Shown: positions 19,108 to 27,557, counted from the first letter of the stretch. The stretch: 45,315 nucleotides of DNA from Vulcaniibacterium thermophilum (GCF_007923255.1 NZ_VOHJ01000023.1:1-45315); one strand, 5' to 3'. A program made the numbers and translations. Notes: generated by a model not told the origin, from the letters alone.

Positions 19108-21507
19108 TCACGCCAGCGCCTCCAGCACCCGCAACGCCAGCGCCTTCGGCGTGGTCGCCGCCTCCTCGTGCACGGCCAGCACCGGGCCCACGCAGGCCGG
19201 ACAGCCGGCCTTGCAGTCGCAGCGTTGCACCAGTTCGCGCGCGCGCTGCACCAGTTCGCCCTGCCGCCGCCACAGCGGCTCGCTCTGGCCGACGCCGCCG
19301 GGGTAGTTGTCGTACAGGTACACGGTCGGCACGAACTCGTCGTGGCGCGCGGGATCGCTCGCGCTGCCGTCGAGCGCGCGCAGTTGTCCACGGCCGCGGC
19401 CGTCGGCGGTCGCGAACCACGCGCCGTCGCCGCTGCCGACCGCCTTCTGCAGATCGGCCGCATCCGCCATCACCGCCACCTTCGCGACCACGTGCAGCGC
19501 GTACGCGGCGCCGAGGAAGCCGTCGAGCGCGTCCTGCCGCGAGGCGAAGCGTGCCTCCAGCTCCTGCTGCGGCAGCTGCCACCACAGCGCGGTGGTGTGC
19601 AGCTCCTGGTCCGGCAGGTTCACCGGCCCGTAGCCGATGTTCTCGTGGGTGTAGTAGCGGATCTTCTTGTAGCCGGCGACGCGCCGCACCACGTGCACCT
19701 CGCCGTGGTGGCAGGTGCCCTGCCCGGCGATCGCGCCGTCGAAGCGCTCCAGCACCTTGAGCTTCGTATAGTCGATCGCGTCGGTGTAGTAGTCGGCGTG
19801 GGTGCGGGTGACGTACGCCTTGCGGCCGTCCCAGTCGAGCTTCTCCACCTGGTAGGGCGTGGACTGCACCATGTGGATTGCGCCCTCGTACAGCATCAGC
19901 GGCGCCGACGAGTAATCGACCTCGGCGATGATCGTCTGGCGCCCGTCGGTGCGGTCGACCACCACGAAGTTGCCGTCGGCCACCGAGCGCAGGCTCACCG
20001 CGTTGGCGGGATAGCTGTCGGCGATCCACTCCCAGCGCTCGCCCTCGGCGTGCACCACGCCGTCCTCGGCGAGCAACTGCAGATACACCGTCGGGTCGAC
20101 CGGCCCGAAGCGCTCGCCCCCGAGGAATGGCAGCTCGAACGCGGCGCAGCGCACATGGTCGAGCAGGATCACCGGCTGGTCGGGTGCGATCCGCGCCTGC
20201 TCGGGCGTCGCGCTGGAGAAGAACTCCGGATGCCGCACCACGTACTGGTCGAGCGGATCGCTGCTCGCCACCATCACGCCCACCGCCGCCTGCTGCCGCC
20301 GCCCGGCGCGCCCGAACCGCTGCCAGGTCGCCGCCACCGAACCCGGGTAGCCGTTGAGCACGACGACGTCGAGGCTGCCGATGTCAACACCAAGCTCCAG
20401 CGCGGAGGTGGCGACGATGCCGTCGATGCGGCCCTCGCGCATCGCGCGCTCGGCCTCGCGGCGCTCGGTCGGCAGGTAGCCGCCGCGGTAGGCGCGGATG
20501 CGCGCCGGCTTGCGCGGGTCGTGGTCGAACACGTCCTTGAGGTATTTGGTCAGCACCTCGACCATCGTCCGCGACTGCGCGAACACCAGCGTCTTGAGCC
20601 CCGCGCGGATCGCCGTGCGCGCGATGCGGGTGCTCTGCGAGCGGGCGGACGCGCGCAGGCCAAGGTCCGGATTGATCACCGGCGGGTTCCACAGCAGAAC
20701 GTGCTTCTCGCCGCACGGCGCGCCGGATTCGGTGATGGCGTGCACGTCGTGCCCGACCAGCGCCTCGGCATGCTGCTTCGGATTGCCGATCGTCGCCGAG
20801 CACAGGATGAACTGCGGGTTCGCGCCGTAGAATGCACATATGCGCCTGAGCCTGCGCAGCACGTTGGCCAGGTGCGAGCCGAACACGCCGCGGTAGCTGT
20901 GGATCTCGTCGATGACGACGTACTGCAGGTTCTCGAAGAACTGCGCCCACTTGGTGTGGTGCGGCAGGATGCCCTGGTGCAGCATGTCGGGATTGCTGAC
21001 CACGATGTCGCCGTTGAGGCGGATCGCCTGGCGCACATCGCCCGGCGTATCGCCGTCGAACGTCGCCGCGCGGATGCCGAGATCGCCCGCGCGGTTGAGC
21101 TCGATGAGTTCGGCGACCTGGTCCTGCGCCAGCGCCTTGGTCGGGAACAGGTACAGCGCCTTCGCCTGCCGCGTCATCGCCGCGGCCACCACCGGCAACG
21201 TGTAGCACAGGCTCTTGCCCGAGGCGGTGGGTGTGGCCACCACCACGTGCTCGCCGCGCCGCGTCGCTGCCCACGCTTCGGCCTGGTGCGCGTACAGGCG
21301 CTCGACGCCGCGCGCGCGCAGCGCGGCGGCCAGCCGTGGCGGCAGGTCGGCGGGCAGGTCGGCGTAGCGGCCCTCGCGTCCCGGCAGCACGAAGTGGCCG
21401 GTGACCAGACCGGCGTGCTTCTGCGCCAGGCGCGCGGCGAGCGAGGCGCCGTCGCGCAGGCGCGGCGCGGGCGGCGTGGGCGGGGCGAAGACGGGGAGCG
21501 AGGCCAT
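19108..21507 (-). CDS. mrfA: YprA/MrfA-like DEAD/DEAH-box helicase with DUF1998 and four-Cys motif
   Basis: This 799-residue superfamily 2 helicase has Walker A in 'VVVATPTASGKSLCY' (residues ~88-102), motif II DEIH at 200-203, and 'ATSALELGVDIGSLDVVVLN' with 'QRFGRAGRR' in the second RecA domain. The C-terminal DUF1998-type region ends with four cysteines in 'RCDCKAGCPACVGP', the zinc motif described for MrfA of Bacillus subtilis. MrfA unwinds damaged DNA for mitomycin C repair independently of UvrABC. The start is set at ATG 21507 ('MASLPVFAPPTPPAP'). The frame is open further upstream, but that part runs through a repeat (21638-21663) and is unlikely to be translated. Confidence 0.9.
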   Translation of the reverse strand: MASLPVFAPPTPPAPRLRDGASLAARLAQKHAGLVTGHFVLPGREGRYADLPADLPPRLAAALRARGVERLYAHQAEAWAATRRGEHVVVATPTASGKSLCYTLPVVAAAMTRQAKALYLFPTKALAQDQVAELIELNRAGDLGIRAATFDGDTPGDVRQAIRLNGDIVVSNPDMLHQGILPHHTKWAQFFENLQYVVIDEIHSYRGVFGSHLANVLRRLRRICAFYGANPQFILCSATIGNPKQHAEALVGHDVHAITESGAPCGEKHVLLWNPPVINPDLGLRASARSQSTRIARTAIRAGLKTLVFAQSRTMVEVLTKYLKDVFDHDPRKPARIRAYRGGYLPTERREAERAMREGRIDGIVATSALELGVDIGSLDVVVLNGYPGSVAATWQRFGRAGRRQQAAVGVMVASSDPLDQYVVRHPEFFSSATPEQARIAPDQPVILLDHVRCAAFELPFLGGERFGPVDPTVYLQLLAEDGVVHAEGERWEWIADSYPANAVSLRSVADGNFVVVDRTDGRQTIIAEVDYSSAPLMLYEGAIHMVQSTPYQVEKLDWDGRKAYVTRTHADYYTDAIDYTKLKVLERFDGAIAGQGTCHHGEVHVVRRVAGYKKIRYYTHENIGYGPVNLPDQELHTTALWWQLPQQELEARFASRQDALDGFLGAAYALHVVAKVAVMADAADLQKAVGSGDGAWFATADGRGRGQLRALDGSASDPARHDEFVPTVYLYDNYPGGVGQSEPLWRRQGELVQRARELVQRCDCKAGCPACVGPVLAVHEEAATTPKALALRVLEALA

Positions 21508-21637
21508 CGGCGTGCGGATCGGGCGATGCGCCCGTTGTAGGGCGTGGGCGTCGCAACGGATGAGACGGCGCCTGCGCGCCTCGCGCTTCGCAGGCGCGGT
21601 CACCGTTGGCGTCATCCCCGCGTCCGGCGATCCAGGT

Positions 21638-21663
21638 GTAGGGCGGGACTTGTCCCGCCATCG
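21638..21663. repeat. 26-bp palindromic repeat, copy 1 of 3
   Basis: A gtagggcgggac arm, a TT centre and a gtcccgcc arm form an 8-bp perfect stem (21642-21649 with 21652-21659). The same 26 bases recur at 35384-35409 and, with one change, at 35325-35350. It lies between mrfA and the DUF5985 gene. A second repeat type, gtcatccccgcg (21611-21622), sits just before it and recurs near 35500. Confidence 0.8.
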
Positions 21664-21706
21664 AGCCGCCTGCGGCGGACTCACGGCGGTGCGCGGCCGC
21701 CAGCGT

Positions 21707-21982
21707 TCAGCGCGCGCGTTCGCGCCGCTTCTGGAAGACGTTCTTGTCGAGGATCGCGTACAGGATCAGCAGGTACGAGACCAGCCGCAACCCGAAGTAC
21801 AGCGGCTCGTCCTCGTTGCGCACGCCGTTGTACGCGTAGAGCGCGCGATTGACCGCCTCCAGCCCGAACGCGAGCGCGAACAGCAGGAACAGGCGGTCGC
21901 GGCTGTTCTTCCAGAAGCGCAGAAACAGCAGTGCCGCCACCGCCGAGCCCATCGAGATCATGCCGAGCAGGAACAACTGCAT
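21707..21982 (-). CDS. DUF5985 family membrane protein
   Basis: This 91-residue protein has three predicted membrane helices. The first is near residues 3-21, the second contains 'LFLLFALAFGLEAVNRALYA', and the third contains 'LRLVSYLLILYAILDKN'. The tail is basic. This is the DUF5985 pattern, a family of unknown function usually found as two adjacent short genes. The ATG lies one base after the stop of the second DUF5985 gene (21984), so the two are translated from one message. Confidence 0.8.
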   Translation of the reverse strand: MQLFLLGMISMGSAVAALLFLRFWKNSRDRLFLLFALAFGLEAVNRALYAYNGVRNEDEPLYFGLRLVSYLLILYAILDKNVFQKRRERAR

Positions 21983-21983
21983 G

Positions 21984-22241
21984 TCAGCGCTCCTCGAAGA
22001 TCAGGCCGTACAGCAGCAGCGCGACCGCGGTGACGCCGGTGCCCAGCCGCCAGAACTGCAGGCTCCGATCCACGAACACGTAGTGATCGAGGATCACCAG
22101 CGCGTTGGACACCGTCAGCGCCGCGAAGCACAGGCCGCTCCAGAACAGCATCCGCGACCCCGAGCGGCGCGCGCCCAGCAGCAGCAGCGTGGCGCACGCC
22201 AGCGCGGTGAGCGAGCACAGCGCATAGATCACCAGGATCAT
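21984..22241 (-). CDS. DUF5985 family membrane protein
   Basis: This 85-residue protein has three membrane helices: 'MILVIYALCSLTALACATLL', 'MLFWSGLCFAALTVSNALVI' and 'GTGVTAVALLLYGLIFEE'. It is a second DUF5985-type protein, paired with the one just downstream. The start overlaps the stop of the winged-helix gene by four bases (ATGA). The function of the family is unknown. Two small coupled membrane proteins behind a DNA-binding-type protein suggest a membrane sensing or respiratory accessory unit, which is inference only. Confidence 0.8.
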   Translation of the reverse strand: MILVIYALCSLTALACATLLLLGARRSGSRMLFWSGLCFAALTVSNALVILDHYVFVDRSLQFWRLGTGVTAVALLLYGLIFEER

Positions 22242-22615
22242 GAGCCCCCCTTGCGAAGCCGGAACGCGTCGGCGAACCGGTGCGCCTTGCGCTCCATCGC
22301 CGAATGGATGAGATTCGAGACCGCCACCACGTTCCGGCTGTAGAACGCGGCGAGCGCGTCGATCAGTTGCGTGCGCGCCTCGTCGGCGACGAACCGCACC
22401 CCGCCGCCGGACGACGCGAGCAGGCCGGCCTCCTGCAGATCGCGCACGAGCTGCGCCGCGGTCTTCTCGTCCACGTACAGACGCGCGGCGATCTCCCCGA
22501 CCGACCACGCGCGCGGTTGCGCATGCGCCAGCAGCAGCGCCTCCAGATGGGGCACCGACGGGATGCACGCGAGCAGGAAACGCCGGATCTCTGGCGGAAC
22601 GACCACTTCAGCCAT
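22238..22615 (-). CDS. winged helix-turn-helix protein
   Basis: This 125-residue soluble protein has a winged-helix pattern in its first half. 'LEALLLAHAQPRAWSVGEIA' and 'LYVDEKTAAQLVRDLQEAGL' form helices 2-3, followed by a wing 'GGGVRFVADEA'. The second half is helical and ends 'MERKAHRFADAFRLRKGGS'. The start is the ATG at 22615 ('MAEVVVPPEIRRFL'). The open frame extends upstream with Arg/Ala-rich sequence that does not look like protein. It is the first gene of a three-gene run with two DUF5985 genes and probably acts with them. Confidence 0.75.
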   Translation of the reverse strand: MAEVVVPPEIRRFLLACIPSVPHLEALLLAHAQPRAWSVGEIAARLYVDEKTAAQLVRDLQEAGLLASSGGGVRFVADEARTQLIDALAAFYSRNVVAVSNLIHSAMERKAHRFADAFRLRKGGS

Positions 22616-22796
22616 CGGGCGAGCTTGGCCGCTCGCGGCCGCCGTTGCAACCCTCGCCGCTCGCGCGCGCGGCATCGCACGCATTGCCTCGCGCACGACC
22701 GACGGCATCGCCGCATGACGGGGCGATGCTACGCTCGGGCACGGCCGCAGCGCTGTCGCGGCCGGTCGGGGAAACCACACACGGAGAGGACATTCG

Positions 22797-23327
22797 ATGA
22801 AGACCCGCACGCTGGCGGCCGCGGCCGCCGTGTTGTTCGTCGCCGGTATCGGCGTGGGCTATTCGGCGCAGAAGCTGCCGCCGCTGACGCCGCTCTACCA
22901 GGGCAAACCGCACAAGGAGGCGGCGCGCGCGCTGCTCGAGGTGGCGCTCAAGCAGGCCGGCAAGGGGAGCTGGGAACGCATCGGCGTGGCCCGCGTGTAC
23001 TACCTCGGCGGCTTCAAGGCCGAGGGCCAGGCGATCTTCGACCAGATCCTCGCCGGCAAGCACGCCGACAGCGACGTCTACCGGATCGCCCGGGTCTACC
23101 AGGAAGCCGGCGAGTGGCAGAAGGCCAAGCCGCTGTTCGACCGCTACCTCGCCGCCAATCCGGAAGAGGAGCGCGACCTCGCCGAGGTCGGCGCGTACTA
23201 CCTGCTCGCCGGCGACCGCGCCACCGCCGAGCGCATGTTCGACCGCGCCTTCGCCATCGACCGCGAGAATCCCTACCTCACCGCGCGCGTCGCCGGCGCG
23301 TACCTGGGTGTGAAGCCGCAGCAGTGA
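22797..23327 (+). CDS. TPR-repeat protein with N-terminal signal or anchor
   Basis: This 176-residue protein has a hydrophobic N-terminus ('TLAAAAAVLFVAGIGVGYSA') that is either a signal peptide or a membrane anchor, so the rest is periplasmic. Helical TPR-like units follow, such as 'VYRIARVYQEAGEWQKAKPL' and 'AYYLLAGDRATAERMFDRAF'. GGAGAGG lies upstream of the ATG. It begins a run of three exported repeat proteins (next start 42 bp downstream). The precise role is unknown; TPR domains usually mediate protein contacts. Confidence 0.8.
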   Translation: MKTRTLAAAAAVLFVAGIGVGYSAQKLPPLTPLYQGKPHKEAARALLEVALKQAGKGSWERIGVARVYYLGGFKAEGQAIFDQILAGKHADSDVYRIARVYQEAGEWQKAKPLFDRYLAANPEEERDLAEVGAYYLLAGDRATAERMFDRAFAIDRENPYLTARVAGAYLGVKPQQ

Positions 23328-23368
23328 CGCAGGCGGGCGGAACACCCCGCCTACCGGAAGGAATCGGC

Positions 23369-24268
23369 ATGAACCGGGCACTCGCGCTCGCTCTGGCCAC
23401 GCTGGCCCTTGTCCTCGCCGTCGCCGTGCCGCTGGCATGGCGCGGCGAGGCGCCCTCCACGGCGGCATGCGGTTCCACGCCCTGTCCGCGGCGCGCCGCC
23501 GCGACCGCGCCGCCGGACGCGCGGCCGCGTCGCGAATTCGGCCCGCTTCCGCAGGGCCCGTTCCCTCGAACGCGTGCACGGCTGGAGCAACGGGCGCTGC
23601 AGGGCGACGATGCGGCCGCGTTCCGGCTCGGCGAGATCCACCTCACCTGTCCGGGATGGACGCCGATGCCCGACGGCGTTTTCGACCAAGCGCTGGCGCG
23701 GCTGCTCGCGCATCGGCCGGACGCGAAACTCGACGGCCTGCCGCTCGCCGACCCGCGCACGCTGGACTGGGTGCTGCAGGAGAAGCGCCGCATCGACGCC
23801 CTGTGCGAGGGCACGGCAGGCATGCCGCCCACGGCGCGCGCGCAGGGCGAACGCTGGATCGCGCTGGCGGCCGGGCGCGGCAGTGCCGAAGCGCGTCTGG
23901 CGTATGCCGACATGGCGTTCCGCGAATTCGCCGACGCCGCCGAGATGCTGGAGCGTGCCGACGAGGTCGCGCGCCGGCGCGACCGCGCGCTCGCCTGGCT
24001 CAATGCGCTCGAACGCGCGGGCGATGCGCGCGTACTGGCGGCGCGCGCGAAGGCGCACCGGTGGGGCGTGCTGCCACGCGATCGCGTGCGCGCCCTCGCC
24101 TACTGGCTGGCGTACCGCGCCACGGCGGCGGGACGCGCGTTGCCGCCGGCGACGGCGGATGCCTACGACGCGCAGTACCGCAAGGGCCTGGACGAGGCCG
24201 GCCTCCGCCGCGCGCAGGCGCTGGCGCGCGATATCGGAATCGCATTCGGGAGGAGGACGACGCGATGA
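23369..24268 (+). CDS. exported Sel1/TPR-like repeat protein, unknown function
   Basis: This 299-residue protein has an N-terminal hydrophobic segment (residues 4-24) and then a Cys/Pro-rich linker. A long helical region follows with Sel1-like pieces such as 'GDDAAAFRLGEIHLTCPGW', 'GSAEARLAYADMAFREFADA' and 'ALAYWLAYRATAAG'. GGAAGGA precedes the ATG. The stop overlaps the start of the next gene by four bases (ATGA). No enzymatic motif was seen. It is probably a periplasmic scaffold that works with the next gene. Confidence 0.7.
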   Translation: MNRALALALATLALVLAVAVPLAWRGEAPSTAACGSTPCPRRAAATAPPDARPRREFGPLPQGPFPRTRARLEQRALQGDDAAAFRLGEIHLTCPGWTPMPDGVFDQALARLLAHRPDAKLDGLPLADPRTLDWVLQEKRRIDALCEGTAGMPPTARAQGERWIALAAGRGSAEARLAYADMAFREFADAAEMLERADEVARRRDRALAWLNALERAGDARVLAARAKAHRWGVLPRDRVRALAYWLAYRATAAGRALPPATADAYDAQYRKGLDEAGLRRAQALARDIGIAFGRRTTR

Positions 24269-25260
24269 GGCGCAGAAACGCGATGCTGGCCGCGCTCGCG
24301 CTGGCGTTGGCCATCGCCGCCCTGCTCGCCGGCCGCGTGCGGGTGCCGCGCCCGCCCGCCCCGCAGACCGCAGCAGCCTGGCTGCCCGATCCCTCTGCGG
24401 CCCTCGCGCCCGCCAGTCGATCCCCGGAGCACGCCGCGGCGCGCGAGCTGTCCGCCCTGCTCGGACCCGAAAGCGCGGAGGAGCGCGCGATGCGCGCGCG
24501 CCGGGAAGCGCTGTTCCAGGGCGAAGACCGCCTGTACCTGCTGCCGCCCGATGAAGCCTACGCCCGGCTGCACGAGCCGGCCGCGCGCGGCGATGCCGAC
24601 GCGATGTACGTACTCGGTCGCCGGCTGGCCCACTGCGCGCGCTTGCTGCGCGAACGCATGCCCGAGGTGCTGCTGGAGGAGTACCGCGACATGGTGGCGG
24701 CCGAGGCGAAGGCGCCCGAGCCCTCTGTCGCGCGCCGGCAGAACCTCGCGCGGCAGTATCGCGAGGAACTGGCGGCCTACCAAAGCTGCGCGAAACTCGG
24801 CGACCAGCGGGTATCCACCTTCGTGCGTTGGCTCGAACGCGCCGGGCTGGCGGGCCATCGCCACGCCCGTCTTGCCTACGTCGGGTACGCGCTGGACGAG
24901 TACGAGAAGGACGGCGGGCATCTGGCCGCGCACATCGAGGAGGCCGCGCGCCGCCGCCGGCTCGCGCGCGCCTGGCTCGAGGCCGAGCTTGCGCGCGGCG
25001 ACGAAGAGGCGCTGTCCCTGTACATCGAGGCGCTGGACGGCGGCTCCGCGCTGTATCCGCGCGATCGGTTCGCGGCCGAACTGCACAGGTACGTGCTCAC
25101 GCTGATGCGGGCCCGACGGATGGGACAGTTCGAAACCGCATGGGCCCGTGGCCCCTACCGCCACGCCGCACTGACGCCGGCGCAGTGGGACGAGGTCGCG
25201 CGTCGCGGACGGGCGCTGTACGCGCGCGCGTTCCGCGATGCGGCCGAAGACGCTCAGTAG
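24265..25260 (+). CDS. exported Sel1-like repeat protein, unknown function
   Basis: This 331-residue protein has a membrane or signal segment ('AMLAALALALAIAALLAG') and a helical body with Sel1-like units ('AARGDADAMYVLGRRLAHC', 'AGHRHARLAYVGYALDEY', 'ARGDEEALSLYIEALDGG'). It looks like a diverged relative of the protein encoded just upstream, and the ATGA overlap couples their translation. An ATG four codons before the hydrophobic stretch is also possible. Its 3' end overlaps the convergent cupin gene by seven bases. Function unknown. Confidence 0.7.
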   Translation: MRRRNAMLAALALALAIAALLAGRVRVPRPPAPQTAAAWLPDPSAALAPASRSPEHAAARELSALLGPESAEERAMRARREALFQGEDRLYLLPPDEAYARLHEPAARGDADAMYVLGRRLAHCARLLRERMPEVLLEEYRDMVAAEAKAPEPSVARRQNLARQYREELAAYQSCAKLGDQRVSTFVRWLERAGLAGHRHARLAYVGYALDEYEKDGGHLAAHIEEAARRRRLARAWLEAELARGDEEALSLYIEALDGGSALYPRDRFAAELHRYVLTLMRARRMGQFETAWARGPYRHAALTPAQWDEVARRGRALYARAFRDAAEDAQ

Positions 25261-25736
25261 GGCGTGCCGTCCTTGCGCGCGAACGACCAGCGGCCGTCGG
25301 CGAACACCGCGACCAGGTCGTCGTCGGGGTACTCGACCGCATCGCCGGCGGTGCGATCGCCGACTTCCAGATACAGCACGTCGCGATCGGTTTCGTTGAC
25401 CAGGCAGTGCGCATCGCCGCTGCCAGCGGGGAACCCCGCGCACATGCCCGGCGCGAGCGCGGTGCGACCGCGGTCGGTGATCAGCGTCGGACGGCCCTCG
25501 AGCACGTAGACGAATTCGTCCTGACGGCTGTGCGCGTGGCGCAGCGCGGACTGCGCGCCGGGCGGCAGCCGGGTGAGGTTGACGCCGAAGTTGCGCAGAC
25601 CGAACGGGTCGCCCAGCGCGCGTTTCTCGCGTCCGGCCACGCGCGCGGCGAACGGCTCGGGGTAGAGCGAACGCGTGCGCGGCGCAAGCTCGGCCGCGCG
25701 CAGCGCGACGGGCGGAAGATCGGCGTTGTCGGTCAT
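25254..25736 (-). CDS. cupin domain protein
   Basis: This 160-residue protein has the two conserved cupin motifs. Motif 1 is 'ALRHAHSRQDEFVYVLEGRP' (metal ligands His, His, Glu). Motif 2 is 'AGFPAGSGDAHCLVNETD', which contains the final His. A short insert gives 'FGLRNFGVNLTRLPPGAQS'. Single-domain cupins of this type range from sugar isomerases to dioxygenases, and the substrate cannot be deduced. The start is ATG 25736. The frame continues upstream only through repeats. It converges with, and overlaps by seven bases, the upstream Sel1-like gene. Confidence 0.85.
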   Translation of the reverse strand: MTDNADLPPVALRAAELAPRTRSLYPEPFAARVAGREKRALGDPFGLRNFGVNLTRLPPGAQSALRHAHSRQDEFVYVLEGRPTLITDRGRTALAPGMCAGFPAGSGDAHCLVNETDRDVLYLEVGDRTAGDAVEYPDDDLVAVFADGRWSFARKDGTPY

Positions 25737-26078
25737 CGTCGTGGGCTCGGGAGAGGATGCCGCCAAGCCTACGCCAGCGGCCGGCGCGCGCGCCGCGCGA
25801 ACTCCTCCCCCTGCAAGGCAGGGGGGTGAGGCGGGCCTGCCTGCGCGGCACCGCCGCGCGGCCCGCCGAACGCCCGCGTGACTGGCGCCGCGCGAACTCC
25901 TCCCCCTGCTGGCAGGGGGGTGAGGCGGGCCTGCCTGCGCGGCACTGCCGCGCGGCCCGCCGAACGCCCGCGCCGCTGGCGCGGGCCGGAGGTTGGGAGG
26001 GGGTGAAGCGGTCGCCGACCGACGCGGAGCCACCGACGCAACCCCTCCCCAACCCTCCCCTGCACGCAGGGGAGGGCG
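25737..26078. repeat. tandem and inverted repeat region
   Basis: This 342-bp gap between the cupin and the effector gene has no gene. An 88-bp unit (25791-25878) is followed seven bases later by a near-identical 87-bp copy (25886-25972); only one indel and a few substitutions were seen. Each contains a short hairpin around cctccccctgc/gcagggggg. After them, ggttgggagggggt (25991-26004) and acccctccccaacc (26041-26054) form an inverted pair with one mismatch around 36 bases. These arms match the repeat block at 15821-15840. Confidence 0.8.
26053..26076 (-). terminator. hairpin directly after the effector stop codon
   Basis: Perfect 11-base arms ccctcccctgc (26053-26063) and gcaggggaggg (26066-26076) lie two bases beyond the TAA of the minus-strand effector gene. 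The hairpin belongs to the REP-like family seen elsewhere in the window and probably also ends the transcript. There is no T-tract. Confidence 0.5.
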
Positions 26079-27557
26079 TTAGGCCAACACCCGGGCGCCG
26101 TGCGAGGGGGTGTCCGGTTCCTGCGCGCGGGCGGGCGGCGGCGCGGTGTCGCGGCGCATGCTCTCGATCCGCTGCAGGCTTTCCTCCACCGGCGTGTGGG
26201 CGGCCGTGCGCGCATCGACGTGGATGTGGAAGTACGGCGCCGCCTCGCCGAACGGTTTGTAGATCGCGAACAGCCGCTGCGCCGCCGGCGCATCGGCGGT
26301 GGCCACGCTCGGCACCACGTCGTCGATGCGCGCGATCAGCGGGTCGCGCTTGGCCGCCGCCACCAGGCTGAGCGCGGTGCGCTCGAGCTGCTCTTCGCCC
26401 GGCGCGAGTCCGCGCGCGGCGCACATGCGGCCCAGCGCCTCGCGGCCCTGGCGGTAGAGCGCGTGATCGGGATGCGCGGGATCGCGCACGTCGGCCAGCA
26501 CCCCGGCGCGGCCGGCGTCGGGCGAGGGCACCGACACGGGCGCCGGGGCGGCCGGCGTCGCCTGCGGCACTTCCCGCAGCGGACGCGCGGGCCCGTCGGC
26601 GTCGTTGAATAGCGGCATGCGCCGCAGCGCCTCGGGCGCGAGCTGCCGCAGCATCGACGCCCCGCGCGCCTGCTCGGCCTGCCGCAACGCGCGTTCGGCC
26701 TCCGCCTCGGCCGCGCCGCGCACCGCCTCGTAGCCGCGGATCACCCACTCGGCGGGCGACTGCGACAGCCGCACGGCCAGCACGTCGCCGCGGTAGGCCT
26801 CGATGGTGGCGCGGTGCGCGCGGTAGCGCTGCTCGTTGGCGGCATCGAGCAACGGCGTGCGGGTGAAGTTGCCGATGGTGTGCGCGTCGAGGGTGGCGAC
26901 CGCGCCCAGCACGCCGCGCGCCGCCTGCATCGCCGGCGGCAGCGGCACGCCGACGTAGCCGGCCCGGCGCAACGCCTGGATGTCCTCCTCCAGCGCGTAC
27001 ACACGCACGGTGCCGAAGTGCGCGCTGGCGGCGCTGACGAGGTCGGTCGCGCGCACATGGTTGACCACCTGCGCACCGCCCTCCGGCACGATCCGCATCA
27101 CCCCGTCGTGGTAGTAGGCCAGCCGCGCCGCGCCGTAGGCGTTGAACGTCTCGCCGCGCAGGCCGTAGTGGCTGGCGGTGATCTGCGCGAGACAGCCGCC
27201 GAGGGAGTGGCCGGTGGTGGAAAAAGAGCCGCCTGTTTCGCTGGCGATGCGGATGGCGTCGTACGTCGCCCTCAACGCATCGTCAGTCTGCAGGTTCAGA
27301 CTGGTCCGAACCATGCCCAAGTCGGTCGCAACGGCATCTTGGGCCAGCTCTGCCAAGCCGGCTTGCGTTTCCGTTCCCCGATGGGCCAGCACGTACTCGC
27401 CGGTTTGCCGATTTACATACAAAGTGGCTTGATAGCCCTGCCGTCCCTGATAGGTCTTCTCAACTTCGTAAATGACGCCATCGACTTCCACATCCTGCGG
27501 CGGCCTTTCATAAGTTCCTTCTGCCAGAGCCGCATAGGCTCGTGTGGTGACCGTCAT
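26079..27557 (-). CDS. class 3 lipase effector with C-terminal XVIPCD (type IV secretion, X-Tfe type)
   Basis: This 492-residue protein has an N-terminal class 3 lipase domain. Ser118 is in 'STTGHSLGGCLAQI'; Asp172 ('VRATDLVSA') and His226 ('LDAHTIGNF') are the likely rest of the triad. A Pro-rich linker (~330-355) leads to residues ~357-468. There 'DPAHPDHALYRQGREAL', 'PYFHIHVDAR' and 'TPVEESLQRIESM' match the XVIPCD tail that VirD4 recognises in Xanthomonadales bacteria-killing type IV secretion. There is no signal peptide, as expected for this route. AAGGAGG precedes the ATG. The stop of the upstream lipoprotein gene overlaps its start by four bases. The first ~400 bp have clearly lower GC, which suggests transfer. 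The lipid target is unknown. Confidence 0.88.
   Translation of the reverse strand: MTVTTRAYAALAEGTYERPPQDVEVDGVIYEVEKTYQGRQGYQATLYVNRQTGEYVLAHRGTETQAGLAELAQDAVATDLGMVRTSLNLQTDDALRATYDAIRIASETGGSFSTTGHSLGGCLAQITASHYGLRGETFNAYGAARLAYYHDGVMRIVPEGGAQVVNHVRATDLVSAASAHFGTVRVYALEEDIQALRRAGYVGVPLPPAMQAARGVLGAVATLDAHTIGNFTRTPLLDAANEQRYRAHRATIEAYRGDVLAVRLSQSPAEWVIRGYEAVRGAAEAEAERALRQAEQARGASMLRQLAPEALRRMPLFNDADGPARPLREVPQATPAAPAPVSVPSPDAGRAGVLADVRDPAHPDHALYRQGREALGRMCAARGLAPGEEQLERTALSLVAAAKRDPLIARIDDVVPSVATADAPAAQRLFAIYKPFGEAAPYFHIHVDARTAAHTPVEESLQRIESMRRDTAPPPARAQEPDTPSHGARVLA

Noticed and set aside
18484-21540. A plus-strand open frame of about 1000 codons opposite the helicase.
   Set aside because: It is antisense to the MrfA-like helicase, whose motifs are intact, and the encoded protein is His/Arg/Ala-rich without domain features.
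21508-21684. N-terminal extension of the MrfA-like helicase.
   Set aside because: It translates the 26-bp palindromic repeat and Arg-rich sequence. The ATG at 21507 fits the expected protein start better.
25791-25972. CRISPR-like array.
   Set aside because: There are only two copies of 88 bases, with a 7-base gap and no spacer-sized unique sequence. No cas genes are nearby.
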